From: Neptunitalea chrysea
Lineage (GTDB): Bacteria; Bacteroidota; Bacteroidia; Flavobacteriales; Flavobacteriaceae
Direction: 5' to 3'
Assembly (NCBI RefSeq): GCF_027924145.1
Contig: NZ_BRVP01000005.1
Coordinates: 1 to 64,000 of the forward strand
Length of the DNA stretch: 64,000 nt
This document shows, piece after piece, positions 34,396-43,644 of this stretch (position 1 is its first letter; every line of letters starts with the position of its first letter). Under the pieces are notes generated by a model. It ran no database searches, was not told where the DNA came from, and worked only from the letters and a program-made list of their open reading frames with translations. The position numbers and the translations under genes are program-made.

Positions 34396-35892
34396 TTAAT
34401 CGTTTAGTCCATAATTTTTAATAGACTCTATTGGTGCAATTATATTATACCCTTCCCATACATTAGGATCATATTTTTTTAACTCAATACACTTATACGA
34501 ATCCTGATTTTCGATTTTAGAAAATTCAGCTTCATCAATAATAGCATTTTCTAAAGCATAAAATTCTGTTATACTAAAAGAGTTTGTTTCAAAAGTAAAG
34601 TTTATCTTAAAAACGCTTTTGTCATCTGAACGATTGGTTTTGTTTTTCTTAAATTTTATGGGTCTACTTATATAGGCATAAACACCTTCTTCTTTTTTGG
34701 CAAACTTAAGGTTATACTTCCCTTTACTGTTTTTCTCAAAAACCCAAGAAATTCCAATACGGTCTTGTTTTACGTGAACACCTACTAAGAATTTTAGATT
34801 TAAGTTATGGAGGTTTTCACTTTCCAACATTTGGCAATCTAATCGTACTAAGGCATAATCCATTACGTTTATATACATTTTACCATAATATAAGGCACTT
34901 CCTTTTCTTGGTACAAATCTGATAATATAAGCCATCTCATTATTTATAGTTGTATAGCCTTCTAAGGTATATTCATATCTATTCTGTTTATCGAAAAAAT
35001 CAACATCTTCGTTTTCGTAAAACATATTTAATGATTTATATTTATAGCTTAATTGATTTCTTAAGAAATTGGTGCTACTGGTGCTATCTTTTTCATTTTC
35101 AGTAACTAAAAATTCTTTAGTAGTAATAGAATCTTCCATCTTAAACATTCCCGATTTAACTTTATATGTAGCAGTAGTGTCTAAGTATTTGGTTAATAAA
35201 TCGACTACCTTTGTAGTTAGCTTTTCAGAATTAATATCCTTATCATTATTTTTTAATAATACAGCCTTTTTTATTTGAATTTTAGAGGAGTCTTTATAAG
35301 TAAAAAACTTTCCATAGTATTCATCAAAAAATTCAAAATTCGAATTCTTATAGCTCTTTGTAAAATCTTCAATTTCTTCATTGAGTTTTTTTCTTTCCTT
35401 TCTATCTAAATCAGTTAATTTATTTAATTCAAGCTCTAAGTCTTCAAGCTTACTTTTATTAGTATTTCTAATAAAAAATGTTTGGTTTATATTTTCCGTA
35501 ACATAATTAGAAGGAGCCATTTCAATCATCTTATTAACAATTTCTAAAGGAGTTAATTGTTTATTAGATACCAAAACTTCCCCAAGTTCTGTTACTTGCT
35601 CAATGAGTGTATATGTATGATTATTTTCAATTTCGGAGACAGCCACTTCAAATGTTTCATACCCCATAAATGATATTTTCATAATGGAATCTTTTAAATG
35701 TGTAGGGATTAGAATTGAAAAATCACCTTCGCCATTTGACAGTACACCATTACGATCTCCTATTTGTATAGTAGCATAGGGAATGGGAGCCTCATGAATA
35801 TCTTGAATATGACCGGAAATTTGTTGGGCATTTAAACTAATTAATGAAATAAAAATTAAGAATAGAGTAGTAAGCCTTTTTTTGTGCTTCAT
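34396..35892 (-). CDS. secreted protein with carboxypeptidase-regulatory-like domain
   Basis: 498 residues. A signal peptide (LFLIFISLISLNAQQ) leads to an N-terminal CarboxypepD_reg-like beta sandwich (ISGHIQDIHEAPIPYATIQI, GDFSILIP, KISFMGYETFEV) as in the start of SusC proteins. The remainder (about 115-498) is a charged, beta-rich domain with YALVRLDCQMLESENLHNLN, similar to outer-membrane-associated proteins of this phylum. No TonB barrel is present. The precise role is unknown. Confidence 0.8.
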   Translation of the reverse strand: MKHKKRLTTLFLIFISLISLNAQQISGHIQDIHEAPIPYATIQIGDRNGVLSNGEGDFSILIPTHLKDSIMKISFMGYETFEVAVSEIENNHTYTLIEQVTELGEVLVSNKQLTPLEIVNKMIEMAPSNYVTENINQTFFIRNTNKSKLEDLELELNKLTDLDRKERKKLNEEIEDFTKSYKNSNFEFFDEYYGKFFTYKDSSKIQIKKAVLLKNNDKDINSEKLTTKVVDLLTKYLDTTATYKVKSGMFKMEDSITTKEFLVTENEKDSTSSTNFLRNQLSYKYKSLNMFYENEDVDFFDKQNRYEYTLEGYTTINNEMAYIIRFVPRKGSALYYGKMYINVMDYALVRLDCQMLESENLHNLNLKFLVGVHVKQDRIGISWVFEKNSKGKYNLKFAKKEEGVYAYISRPIKFKKNKTNRSDDKSVFKINFTFETNSFSITEFYALENAIIDEAEFSKIENQDSYKCIELKKYDPNVWEGYNIIAPIESIKNYGLND

Positions 35893-36138
35893 ATAACAAA
35901 TGTAAATTACTTAGTTTAGTAGTCACTAAAATAAAGCGAGTTCGATATAAAACGGAATAATTCGCTATAATTTCTAAAGATAAAATTACTGAAATAATTT
36001 GTTCTATTCATAACCTTTATATCAGATTTACCCAAATTAGAGAAAAAGGTTAGCACACTAATAGAAAAAATCATTGCCTATATAAGGAATAAAACTATCA
36101 TAGAATTTGATATGTATAACCTTAAACTAGCAGTTTAG

Positions 36139-39100
36139 TCATTCAACTAGTCGTACAGTTTCTTGTTGCAAGTCTAGATCAAAGCTGTTCAAACTTTCTT
36201 CTTCTTTTAGATTCAATTTTGTTTCTCGATAGGCTTTAGGAGAAATGCCATAAAAGTTTTTAAAAGAGGAAGAGAATTTTGAAATGTTTGAAAATCCAGT
36301 TGCATAAGTAACTTCAGAGATGGTTAATTTTTTGTCAGATAGTAAGATCCCTGCTTGTTTTAATCGTATATTTTTGATTAAATCTCGAGCTGACTGATTA
36401 GTTAGCTCTTTCAATTTTCTATATAAGTGAACCCTGCTTAAGCCAATTTCAGAAGCCAACATTTCAACATTCAATTCAGGATTGTTCAAATTTTCATTAA
36501 TTACAGTAATAATTTTTTGTATTAATTTTTCATCCGAAGATTTTATGGAAATTTTATCTAATTGTTCTTCCGGGATTTGGTTGCCTCTATAGGTGTTTTT
36601 AAGTAGTTCACGATTGTGAATTAAATTTTGAACAGTTTTTGTTAAAATTTGAAGATTAAATGGTTTTGGAAGGTAGGCATCGGCACCAATATTTAAGCCT
36701 TCTAAATTATCTTTTTCTCTAGATTTAGCTGTAAGAAGAATGACCGGAATGTGATTAATATTGATGTGTTGTTTTATTTTTTTGCACAAGCTAATACCGT
36801 CTAGCTCTGGCATTTTTACATCACTGATGACTAAATCATATGGAGTTTTTAATATCATAGATAAAGCCTCTTTTCCATTCTTACTTTGTGATACATGATA
36901 GTGTTCAGAGAATTCCTTGGTAAGATACGCTCTCATCTCGGCATCGTCATCTACAATAAGGATTTTATATTTGCTTTTATTTTTGTTTTTTTCATTTTTA
37001 ATGGATAGATCGGTTATGATTGGTATGGGCTGATATTCATCTAACGAGTTTGTGGTGTTTATAGACTCTTCAAATTTATCGCTATTAGATAAAAGTGAAT
37101 TTTTTACTGGAATTTCAATAATGAAACAACTGCCTTTTTTGTCTAGATTATTTTCGGCTTTGATGGTTCCATGATGCGATTTTACAATGGATTTTGTCAA
37201 ATGTAAACCGATTCCCGTACCTTTTGTGATATTCCCGGGAGATTGGTAAAATCTATCAAATATGTGGGTTGTATCTTTTTCTTCTATTCCTTTTCCATTG
37301 TCTATAATTTTAATCTGAAGAGTATCTTCTTTATGTGCTAATTCACAAAGACTAAGTTCAATTTTTATTTTACCATTATTAGGAGTGAACTTATACGCAT
37401 TCGAAAGTATATTCTGTATAATTTTATCAAAATATCTAGGATCTACATCTACAAACAAAAAGGGTAGCTCATGTTCAAATTCAAATTCTATATTTTTATC
37501 TTCTCGCTGATCTTCAAATAAAGATGCCATCTCTTCTATAAGAGTGATGATTTCTGTTTTTTGAAATTTCATTTGAATTTGACCTGCATCTATTTTTCGC
37601 ATATCCATTAATTGATCAATTAACAACATAATCCGATCACAGTTTCGCTTCATTATTTTATAGGAATATTGTCTTTTTACATCTGTATCGGTTACAATTA
37701 ATTTTCTTAGAGGATTGGCTAATAATGAAATAGGGGTCTTTATTTCATGAGCTATATTTGTAAAAAACTGTAATTTGGCTTCATGAATTTGGTTAATATA
37801 GTTTTGCTCTCTGATTTTTTCTCGTGTTTTAAATTTTTGACGATATAAGATAATGATTGCAGAGGCTATTGATAACACAATACATATATAGATTGCAATA
37901 GCTAAGGGAGTTAAATACCAAGGGTTGCGGATTATTATAGAGATACTTTTTTCAGGAGAAAAGGTCTTGTACTCTTTAGCTTTTATTTTGATATTATAGG
38001 TTCCTGGGGGTAAATCATTGAATGTAGCCAAATTGACACCTTGCGGAAGTTGATTCCACTTTTCATTGTTCATGGAGTAAAAGTAGGTAAGTCTTTCAGA
38101 TTCGATATAGTTTGATGTCGCAAACTCTATAGCAAAAGTGTTGTCGTTGTAGGCTAAGTTAATATTCTTTACCTTAGATATTTGGTCATTTAGTATATTG
38201 TTTTTTCCAGATTTAGTTCCTTTCACAACTTCTTTATTATTAAGATATAGAGCCGTAATTTTTAAATCAGGAATTTTTCCTTCATCAGTAATATGTTCAG
38301 GATCAAAATAGGTAATGCCATTGATACCTCCAAAGTAAAGGTTAGACTCATAATCATTACAGGCAGCACCTTTGGTAAATTCATTTCCTTGTAGACCATC
38401 ATTGTAAAAGTAATTTGTAAATTGTTTTTTGGTCATATCAAATTTTGAAATTCCATAATGGGTACTAATCCATAGATGGTGATCATTGTCTTCCTTTATG
38501 GCGCAAATAAAATTGGAAGGAAGACCATCACTATCAGTGTAGTGAATTAGTTTTTGGTTATTTACTTCTTTGTAAAATATACCATCAGTGGTGCCAATCC
38601 ATAGATTTCCTAGCGTATCCTCATAAATGGTGTTAATAACTTTGGTGTCAAGGATATGATTGGCGCCTAATGTATCGATAAAGCTACCGTTAGAGAGGTT
38701 TAAGGCACATAGTCCAGCGTACGTTCCTATATATAAAGTATTGTTGGTTCCAAGGTGCAAACAGTTTACCCAATTATTGAACAATCTATTTTCTTTTGCA
38801 TCTACTGGGGTTTCAGATTCTTCTATAAAACCATAATTTGAGATTTTTCCAGAATCTATATTCATAGAATATATTCCGGAGCCCATTGTAGCAATCCATA
38901 GATTGTTTTGTGTGTCTTCGGTTATATCATAAATGTGTTCTACTTTTTGACTTTGGGAGCCACTTAGATTATCCATATAGTTAAAAGTTCCATGGATTTT
39001 ATCTACTAAAGCAAGACCATTTAGATATGTTCCAACCCATAGATTATAATGACTATCTTCATAAACACATAAAATAGTTGTATTGATACCACTACGATAA

Positions 39101-40248
39101 TGAATTGTATGGCCATCTTCACGAATTCCATAAATACCATCACCATCAGTACCAACCCATAAGGTATGTTGCTTGTCTTTGTAGAGTGCGGTTATATAGT
39201 TTGAACCAATAAGATTTTTTTCAAATGATTTATTTCCGATGTAATGGAATTTGTTTGCGGTGGGAGGTACTTGAAGTAACCCTTTTTGAAAGATACCTAA
39301 CCATAGGTTTCCTGTGTTGTCAATGATGATGGAATGTACTTTAGCTTTGGATAAATTAAATTGTGAAATTCCAAAATTGGACGCTATAATCTGTTGTGTA
39401 TCGGTATTGAATGATTTAATCCCGCAGCCATCTGAACCTATTAACAACTGTTTTTTTTCAGTTAGGTAAAGAGTTTTTATTGGAAGATTATCGTTATATG
39501 GATCTTTTATTTTTTTAAAAATATTATTTGAAGCGTCATATGCATAGAGGCCACCATTGAGTTTACCAACATAAAGGGTATGATGATGGTCTTCAACAAT
39601 ACTTGTTATATTACCATCAGGCTCATCGTATTGAAAATAATGGGTGCTTTTTTTATCTACATCATATTTATACAATCCTTTGTTTTGGGTAATAATCCAT
39701 AGATTTTCATCATGGTCTTCAAATAATTTATAAATAAATCGAGTAGGGGTTAGGCCGGTTAACTGTTGGCCGTAAATTGTACCTTCTTTGGTGTGTAGTT
39801 TAAATATTCCTTCTCCTGAAGTAGCAATGAGAATATCACCATTCTTACGTTGAATCATTGAAAATATATGGGGAAATACTTCTTTTCTAGAGTTGTTATA
39901 CAAAGAAACTTGTGAGAAAGATTGATTTTTATGATCGTATTGTTGCAAACCATTAATGAAACCAAAAAATAAATTCCCTTTCAAATCCTCAAAAATAGCT
40001 CGGGAATAATTATCTAAAACCGTCGTGGCGTCCCCTTTTTGATGTTTGAACACCTTCATTTTAGCCCCATCAAATTTATTTAGCCCGTCTTCTGTAGTAA
40101 TCCAAATAGTTCCATTAGAATCTTGAAAAACTTGGTTGATCAAGCTACTGGATAATTCGGTATCTGTTGAAAATAGTCTACCTTTTTGTCCTAGTGCTCT
40201 TGTAAAGCAGCATAAGAAGAGTATAACGAATAATGTGGTTGATCTCAT
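36139..40248 (-). CDS. hybrid two-component system regulator (HTCS)
   Basis: 1369 residues combining sensor kinase and regulator. A signal peptide (LFVILFLCCFTRALGQ) is followed by periplasmic two-bladed Reg_prop propeller repeats to about residue 690 (motif NLWIGTxDGI repeated), a Y_Y_Y domain (to about 770), a transmembrane helix at about 779-802, a kinase domain with phospho-His834 in FFTNIAHEIKTPISLL, HATPase motifs (NILSNAYKFTPN, DNGKGIEE, GTGIGLHLTK), a receiver with Asp1143 in VISDVKMPELDG, and an AraC-type HTH at about 1261-1342. It should sense a xylan-derived oligosaccharide in the periplasm and activate the GH10, susC and sRNA promoters. The gene is divergent from the GH10 operon. 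Confidence 0.96.
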   Translation of the reverse strand: MRSTTLFVILFLCCFTRALGQKGRLFSTDTELSSSLINQVFQDSNGTIWITTEDGLNKFDGAKMKVFKHQKGDATTVLDNYSRAIFEDLKGNLFFGFINGLQQYDHKNQSFSQVSLYNNSRKEVFPHIFSMIQRKNGDILIATSGEGIFKLHTKEGTIYGQQLTGLTPTRFIYKLFEDHDENLWIITQNKGLYKYDVDKKSTHYFQYDEPDGNITSIVEDHHHTLYVGKLNGGLYAYDASNNIFKKIKDPYNDNLPIKTLYLTEKKQLLIGSDGCGIKSFNTDTQQIIASNFGISQFNLSKAKVHSIIIDNTGNLWLGIFQKGLLQVPPTANKFHYIGNKSFEKNLIGSNYITALYKDKQHTLWVGTDGDGIYGIREDGHTIHYRSGINTTILCVYEDSHYNLWVGTYLNGLALVDKIHGTFNYMDNLSGSQSQKVEHIYDITEDTQNNLWIATMGSGIYSMNIDSGKISNYGFIEESETPVDAKENRLFNNWVNCLHLGTNNTLYIGTYAGLCALNLSNGSFIDTLGANHILDTKVINTIYEDTLGNLWIGTTDGIFYKEVNNQKLIHYTDSDGLPSNFICAIKEDNDHHLWISTHYGISKFDMTKKQFTNYFYNDGLQGNEFTKGAACNDYESNLYFGGINGITYFDPEHITDEGKIPDLKITALYLNNKEVVKGTKSGKNNILNDQISKVKNINLAYNDNTFAIEFATSNYIESERLTYFYSMNNEKWNQLPQGVNLATFNDLPPGTYNIKIKAKEYKTFSPEKSISIIIRNPWYLTPLAIAIYICIVLSIASAIIILYRQKFKTREKIREQNYINQIHEAKLQFFTNIAHEIKTPISLLANPLRKLIVTDTDVKRQYSYKIMKRNCDRIMLLIDQLMDMRKIDAGQIQMKFQKTEIITLIEEMASLFEDQREDKNIEFEFEHELPFLFVDVDPRYFDKIIQNILSNAYKFTPNNGKIKIELSLCELAHKEDTLQIKIIDNGKGIEEKDTTHIFDRFYQSPGNITKGTGIGLHLTKSIVKSHHGTIKAENNLDKKGSCFIIEIPVKNSLLSNSDKFEESINTTNSLDEYQPIPIITDLSIKNEKNKNKSKYKILIVDDDAEMRAYLTKEFSEHYHVSQSKNGKEALSMILKTPYDLVISDVKMPELDGISLCKKIKQHININHIPVILLTAKSREKDNLEGLNIGADAYLPKPFNLQILTKTVQNLIHNRELLKNTYRGNQIPEEQLDKISIKSSDEKLIQKIITVINENLNNPELNVEMLASEIGLSRVHLYRKLKELTNQSARDLIKNIRLKQAGILLSDKKLTISEVTYATGFSNISKFSSSFKNFYGISPKAYRETKLNLKEEESLNSFDLDLQQETVRLVE

Positions 40249-40553
40249 TAGAAATATTAATTGCTTGTTGATTACTTCGGTAAACTATTTCGTTTTCGTA
40301 TAGCTTTATACGTAATCATGTATTGAATTACATGGTAGTTATATGAATGCATATAGTTTAATAGACTACAAGATATGTAATGATTTTAATATTTTCAATA
40401 TTTACCTATATATTATTGTGTAATTGTATTTTTTTAAATGTATTATTTGTTTAAAATATAATTTAACCACAATGTGTGAGTGCTCAAATGCTTTTGTAAT
40501 TCTTTTTTATAAGCGATTAAAAATTTTAAAAATTAGTATATAAAAGTACAGAT
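40249..40553. other. divergent leader between HTCS and first operator
   Basis: This AT-rich stretch must contain the HTCS promoter, but no clear box could be fixed on the minus strand. No gene is seen in it. Confidence 0.4.
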
Positions 40554-40580
40554 TGTAACCTAGAGAACATAAATTGTAAC
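40554..40580 (+). promoter_or_regulatory. HTCS operator O1 (TGTAAC direct repeat)
   Basis: TGTAAC at 40554 and again at 40575 (21-bp period). The first copy extends to TGTAACCTA, as in the two other operators. A 21-bp spacing puts both sites on the same face of the helix, as expected for AraC-type domains of a dimer. A -7-like box TAACTTCG starts exactly 37 bases after the second copy. Confidence 0.75.
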
Positions 40581-40611
40581 GAGGGGAACTATAGATTTAT
40601 ATTGGAGTTAC

Positions 40612-40619
40612 TAACTTCG
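40612..40619 (+). promoter_or_regulatory. promoter P1 -7 box (TAACTTCG)
   Basis: One mismatch to TAnnTTTG, and the same TTCG variant as in the susC promoter. Spacing from O1 equals that at the GH10 and susC promoters. No -33 TTTG, which fits an activator-dependent promoter. Predicted start near 40624. Confidence 0.65.
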
Positions 40620-40623
40620 CATA

Positions 40624-40760
40624 GTAATTAGTAAACAATTAATTACGGCGTTCATAAGGAATCATTTAATAAAGATATAGAGGATAACCCGAGTTGAGAT
40701 AGCTAGGGATATTAATTTTGGTTAGCTTAGAGGAGATATCAATCTCCTCTTGCTTTTTTT
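40624..40760 (+). ncRNA. candidate HTCS-controlled small RNA
   Basis: A region of about 135 nt between promoter P1 and a strong intrinsic terminator. It contains no ATG on the plus strand and no ORF worth naming. It lies upstream of, and separately from, the GH10 promoter. The 5' half is unstructured and AT-rich; the 3' end is the terminator hairpin with a U tail, the layout of a base-pairing small RNA. A 7-base stretch (AATTTTG at 40714) could pair with CAAAATT just before the susC AUG. Alternative: a terminated leader that attenuates the GH10 operon. Confidence 0.55.
40729..40760 (+). terminator. intrinsic terminator of the small RNA
   Basis: AGAGGAGAT pairs with ATCTCCTCT around a 4-base loop, then TGC and a T run. 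It points along the plus strand, yet no plus-strand protein gene lies upstream within this intergenic region. Confidence 0.85.
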
Positions 40761-40817
40761 TATAGAAGTTGTTCTATAAAATGTCTTTTCTTCTATAAGA
40801 TGACAATAAAAAATAGA

Positions 40818-40844
40818 TGTAACCTAAGAATAAATCTTTGTAAC
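40818..40844 (+). promoter_or_regulatory. HTCS operator O2 before the GH10 operon
   Basis: TGTAAC at 40818 (extended to TGTAACCTA) and at 40839, period 21 bp. The -7 box of the GH10 promoter starts 37 bases after the second copy, matching O1 and O3 exactly. Confidence 0.8.
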
Positions 40845-40875
40845 AAAATTTAGGCACTATCACTGGCTTTAAGAA

Positions 40876-40883
40876 TACATTTG
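40876..40883 (+). promoter_or_regulatory. promoter P2 -7 box (TACATTTG) of the GH10 operon
   Basis: A perfect TAnnTTTG, with no TTTG at -33. Expected start near 40888, giving a leader of about 74 nt to the GH10 ATG. Confidence 0.7.
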
Positions 40884-40961
40884 CTATAGAGGTGTTAATA
40901 CGTACCAGTAAGGTATTTCTACTTTAAGTAGGCCAAATTATGAATATCGAATTCAGAAAAG

Positions 40962-42086
40962 ATGAAAATTAGAAATTTTTTGTGGATATGTTTTGTAGGT
41001 ATAATCAGTTGTACCAAACCTATAGAAAAGAACTCTTTAGACAGTTTTAAAGGAGTACTAAATAATAGATTTTATATTGGAACAGCTTTGAGTAATGAAC
41101 AATTGATAAGAGAAGATAATAAAATTTTAAGAGAAGCTGCTAATCAATTCAATGCCATTGTTCCTGAAAATTGTATGAAGAGTGCTTTAATACACCCGCA
41201 AAAGGAAGTGTATAATTTTACATTAGCAGATCGATTTATTGAATATGGCTTACAACATGATATGTGGATGACAGGTCATACCCTTATATGGCATTCTCAA
41301 ACTCCTGATTGGTTTTTTAAAGATAGTAATGGAAATGAGGTAAAACGTGATGAATTGATACATCGTATGAAGGATCATATAACAACATTAGTACATAGGT
41401 ATAAAGACTTTATAAAAGGCTGGGATGTTGTTAATGAAGCGATTGAAGATGATGGTTCATATAGGGAAACTAAGTTTTACAAAATTATTGGACCTGAATA
41501 TATTAACCTTGCTTTTAAATTTGCACGAGAAGCCGATCCAAAAGCAGAGCTATATTATAATGATTATTCTATGACATTGCCAGAAAAAAGAGCGGGTGTT
41601 ATTAGAATGATAAGAGCATTGCAACGACAGGGAATAAGAGTAGATGGTATTGGTATGCAAGGGCATGTAAATCTTACATCTCCTAGTATAGAAGCATTTG
41701 AAAATAGTATTGTTGCTTACGCAGATCTCGGAGTTAAAGTAATGATTACAGAATTTGATATTTCGGTGCTACCGTTTCCGAATGAGCACTTAGGGGCAGA
41801 TATAAATACCACTGTAAGTTATAAAGAGCAATTGAATCCATATAAAGAAAAATTGCCAGATACTATTCAGCAAAAGTTCAATGATAGGTGCTTTGATTTT
41901 TTTAAGCTCTTTTTAAAGTATGATAAAGCCATCACAAGAGTAACGGTATGGGGAGTAAGTGATGAATATTCATGGAAGAATGATTGGCCTATTACAGGTC
42001 GTACAGATTATCCTTTATTGATAGGAAGGAATCATAAACCTAAAGAAATTTTAAAGCAATTAACCACGTATGTAGCTAATAAATAG
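40962..42086 (+). CDS. GH10 endo-1,4-beta-xylanase, lipoprotein
   Basis: 374 residues. A lipoprotein signal ends in VGIISC (lipid Cys17), so the enzyme is likely anchored to the outer membrane or periplasmic side. The (beta/alpha)8 GH10 domain shows WMTGHTLIWHSQTPDWFF, the acid/base Glu159 in GWDVVNEAIEDDGSYR, and the nucleophile Glu264 in MITEFDISVLP, with VTVWGVSDEYSWKNDWP near the end. It cuts the xylan main chain between beta-1,4 linked xyloses. First gene of a plus-strand operon with xylA, driven by P2. Confidence 0.97.
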   Translation: MKIRNFLWICFVGIISCTKPIEKNSLDSFKGVLNNRFYIGTALSNEQLIREDNKILREAANQFNAIVPENCMKSALIHPQKEVYNFTLADRFIEYGLQHDMWMTGHTLIWHSQTPDWFFKDSNGNEVKRDELIHRMKDHITTLVHRYKDFIKGWDVVNEAIEDDGSYRETKFYKIIGPEYINLAFKFAREADPKAELYYNDYSMTLPEKRAGVIRMIRALQRQGIRVDGIGMQGHVNLTSPSIEAFENSIVAYADLGVKVMITEFDISVLPFPNEHLGADINTTVSYKEQLNPYKEKLPDTIQQKFNDRCFDFFKLFLKYDKAITRVTVWGVSDEYSWKNDWPITGRTDYPLLIGRNHKPKEILKQLTTYVANK

Positions 42087-42107
42087 GTGTTAAATATATA
42101 ATATAAA

Positions 42108-43418
42108 ATGACAGAATTTTTTAAAAACACAGATAAAATAGCCTTTGAAGGTATAGAGAGTGATAATCCGCTAGCCTTTAAATGGTATGACGAAAATAGA
42201 ATTGTAAGAGGTAAAACTTTAAAAGAGCATTTACGCTTTGCCATGGCATACTGGCATACACTTAATAATAAAGGTGGCGACCCCTTTGGGGCACCTACCG
42301 AAACATTTGAATGGGATGCTAAAGACGATGTTATTGAACGAGCTAAAGATAAAATGGATGCTGCTTTTGAATTTGCTTTTAAAATGGGAATTCCGTACTA
42401 CTGCTTTCATGATGTAGATATTGTAGATGAGGCGCCTACACTTGCAGAATTTGAAAAAAGAATTCAAACAATGGTAGATTATGCCAAAGAAAAACAAGAT
42501 GAAACTGGCATAAAGCTATTATGGGGAACTTCTAATCTTTTTACGAACCCACGTTATATGAATGGAGCTTCTACCAATCCTAATTTTGATGTGGTAGCTT
42601 ATGCCGGAGCTCAAGTAAAGATAGCAATAGATGCTACTATAGCTCTTGGGGGAGAAAATTATGTTTTCTGGGGTGGTAGAGAAGGGTATATGAGCCTTTT
42701 AAACACCAACATGAAAAGAGAACAAGAACACATGGCACAGTTTTTAGGGATGTGTAGAGATTATGCGCGCAAACAAGGTTTTAAAGGTACTTTTTTAATT
42801 GAACCTAAACCTATGGAACCTACAAAACATCAATATGATTTTGATGCTGCTACTTGTTTAGGGTTTATAAATAAGTATGGTTTACAGAACGATTTTAAAT
42901 TAAACTTAGAAGTGAACCATGCTACCTTAGCAGGACATACTTTTCAGCATGAACTACAAGTAGCTGTAGATGCAGGGAAATTAGGAAGTATAGATGCTAA
43001 CCGTGGAGATTACCAAAACGGATGGGATACAGACCAGTTTCCTATTAATGTATTTGAAGTTACACAAGCCATGCTTGTAATACTTGAAGGTGGCGGTATT
43101 AAAGGAGGGGGTATCAATTTTGATGCTAAGGTGAGAAGAAATTCAACCGACTTGAATGATAAATTTATAGCCCATATAGCGGGCATGGATACCTTTGCGA
43201 GAGCACTCATCTCTGCAGATAAAATTTTAGAACATACAGCTTATAAAAAGCTTAGACAAGAACGCTATGCAAGTTATGATACTGGAAATGGAGCTAATTT
43301 TGAGAAAGGGACACTAACCTTAGAACAACTTTCTGAAATAGGTAAAGCTGCTGTTGAACCTCAAAAAATTAGCGGTAAACAAGAACTTTATGAACAAATT
43401 ATAGCAAATAGTATTTAA
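42108..43418 (+). CDS. xylA: xylose isomerase
   Basis: 436 residues. Converts D-xylose to D-xylulose in the cytosol with two divalent metals. Signatures include [29 protein letters not shown] (catalytic His), [34 protein letters not shown] (metal Glu), [17 protein letters not shown] and [20 protein letters not shown]. It is the long (class II) form. It is 21 bases after the GH10 gene. A xylulokinase gene, often its partner, is not in the window. Confidence 0.98.
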   Translation: MTEFFKNTDKIAFEGIESDNPLAFKWYDENRIVRGKTLKEHLRFAMAYWHTLNNKGGDPFGAPTETFEWDAKDDVIERAKDKMDAAFEFAFKMGIPYYCFHDVDIVDEAPTLAEFEKRIQTMVDYAKEKQDETGIKLLWGTSNLFTNPRYMNGASTNPNFDVVAYAGAQVKIAIDATIALGGENYVFWGGREGYMSLLNTNMKREQEHMAQFLGMCRDYARKQGFKGTFLIEPKPMEPTKHQYDFDAATCLGFINKYGLQNDFKLNLEVNHATLAGHTFQHELQVAVDAGKLGSIDANRGDYQNGWDTDQFPINVFEVTQAMLVILEGGGIKGGGINFDAKVRRNSTDLNDKFIAHIAGMDTFARALISADKILEHTAYKKLRQERYASYDTGNGANFEKGTLTLEQLSEIGKAAVEPQKISGKQELYEQIIANSI

Positions 43419-43644
43419 AAGCATTTAGACTAATTTTATTTGAAATTTTCTTCATCGATGTAAGCCTTGGTAGTGTAATTTAAGTAAATGTGGCTAGTAC
43501 TTATGGAGTTTGTTTTTAAAGAGAGTTTACTTCATCTCACTGAAAACACCCCTGTAAAAGGTCTTTTTAGTTTTAGAAGAAATGAAGCTACTTGTTACTA
43601 GCGGAAGGGAAGTTTCATAACGAATAATATAAATGAGTATATAA

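Noticed and set aside
43453-43460. CATCGATG before GH43 as a LacI site
   Set aside because: Only the inner ATCGAT is shared with CAATCGATTG; an 8-bp palindrome of this kind is expected by chance.
43459-43479. TGTAAG and TGTAAT upstream of GH43 as a further HTCS operator
   Set aside because: The copies are 15 bp apart, not 21, and lack the CCTA extension of the first half-site and a TAnnTTYG box at the right distance.
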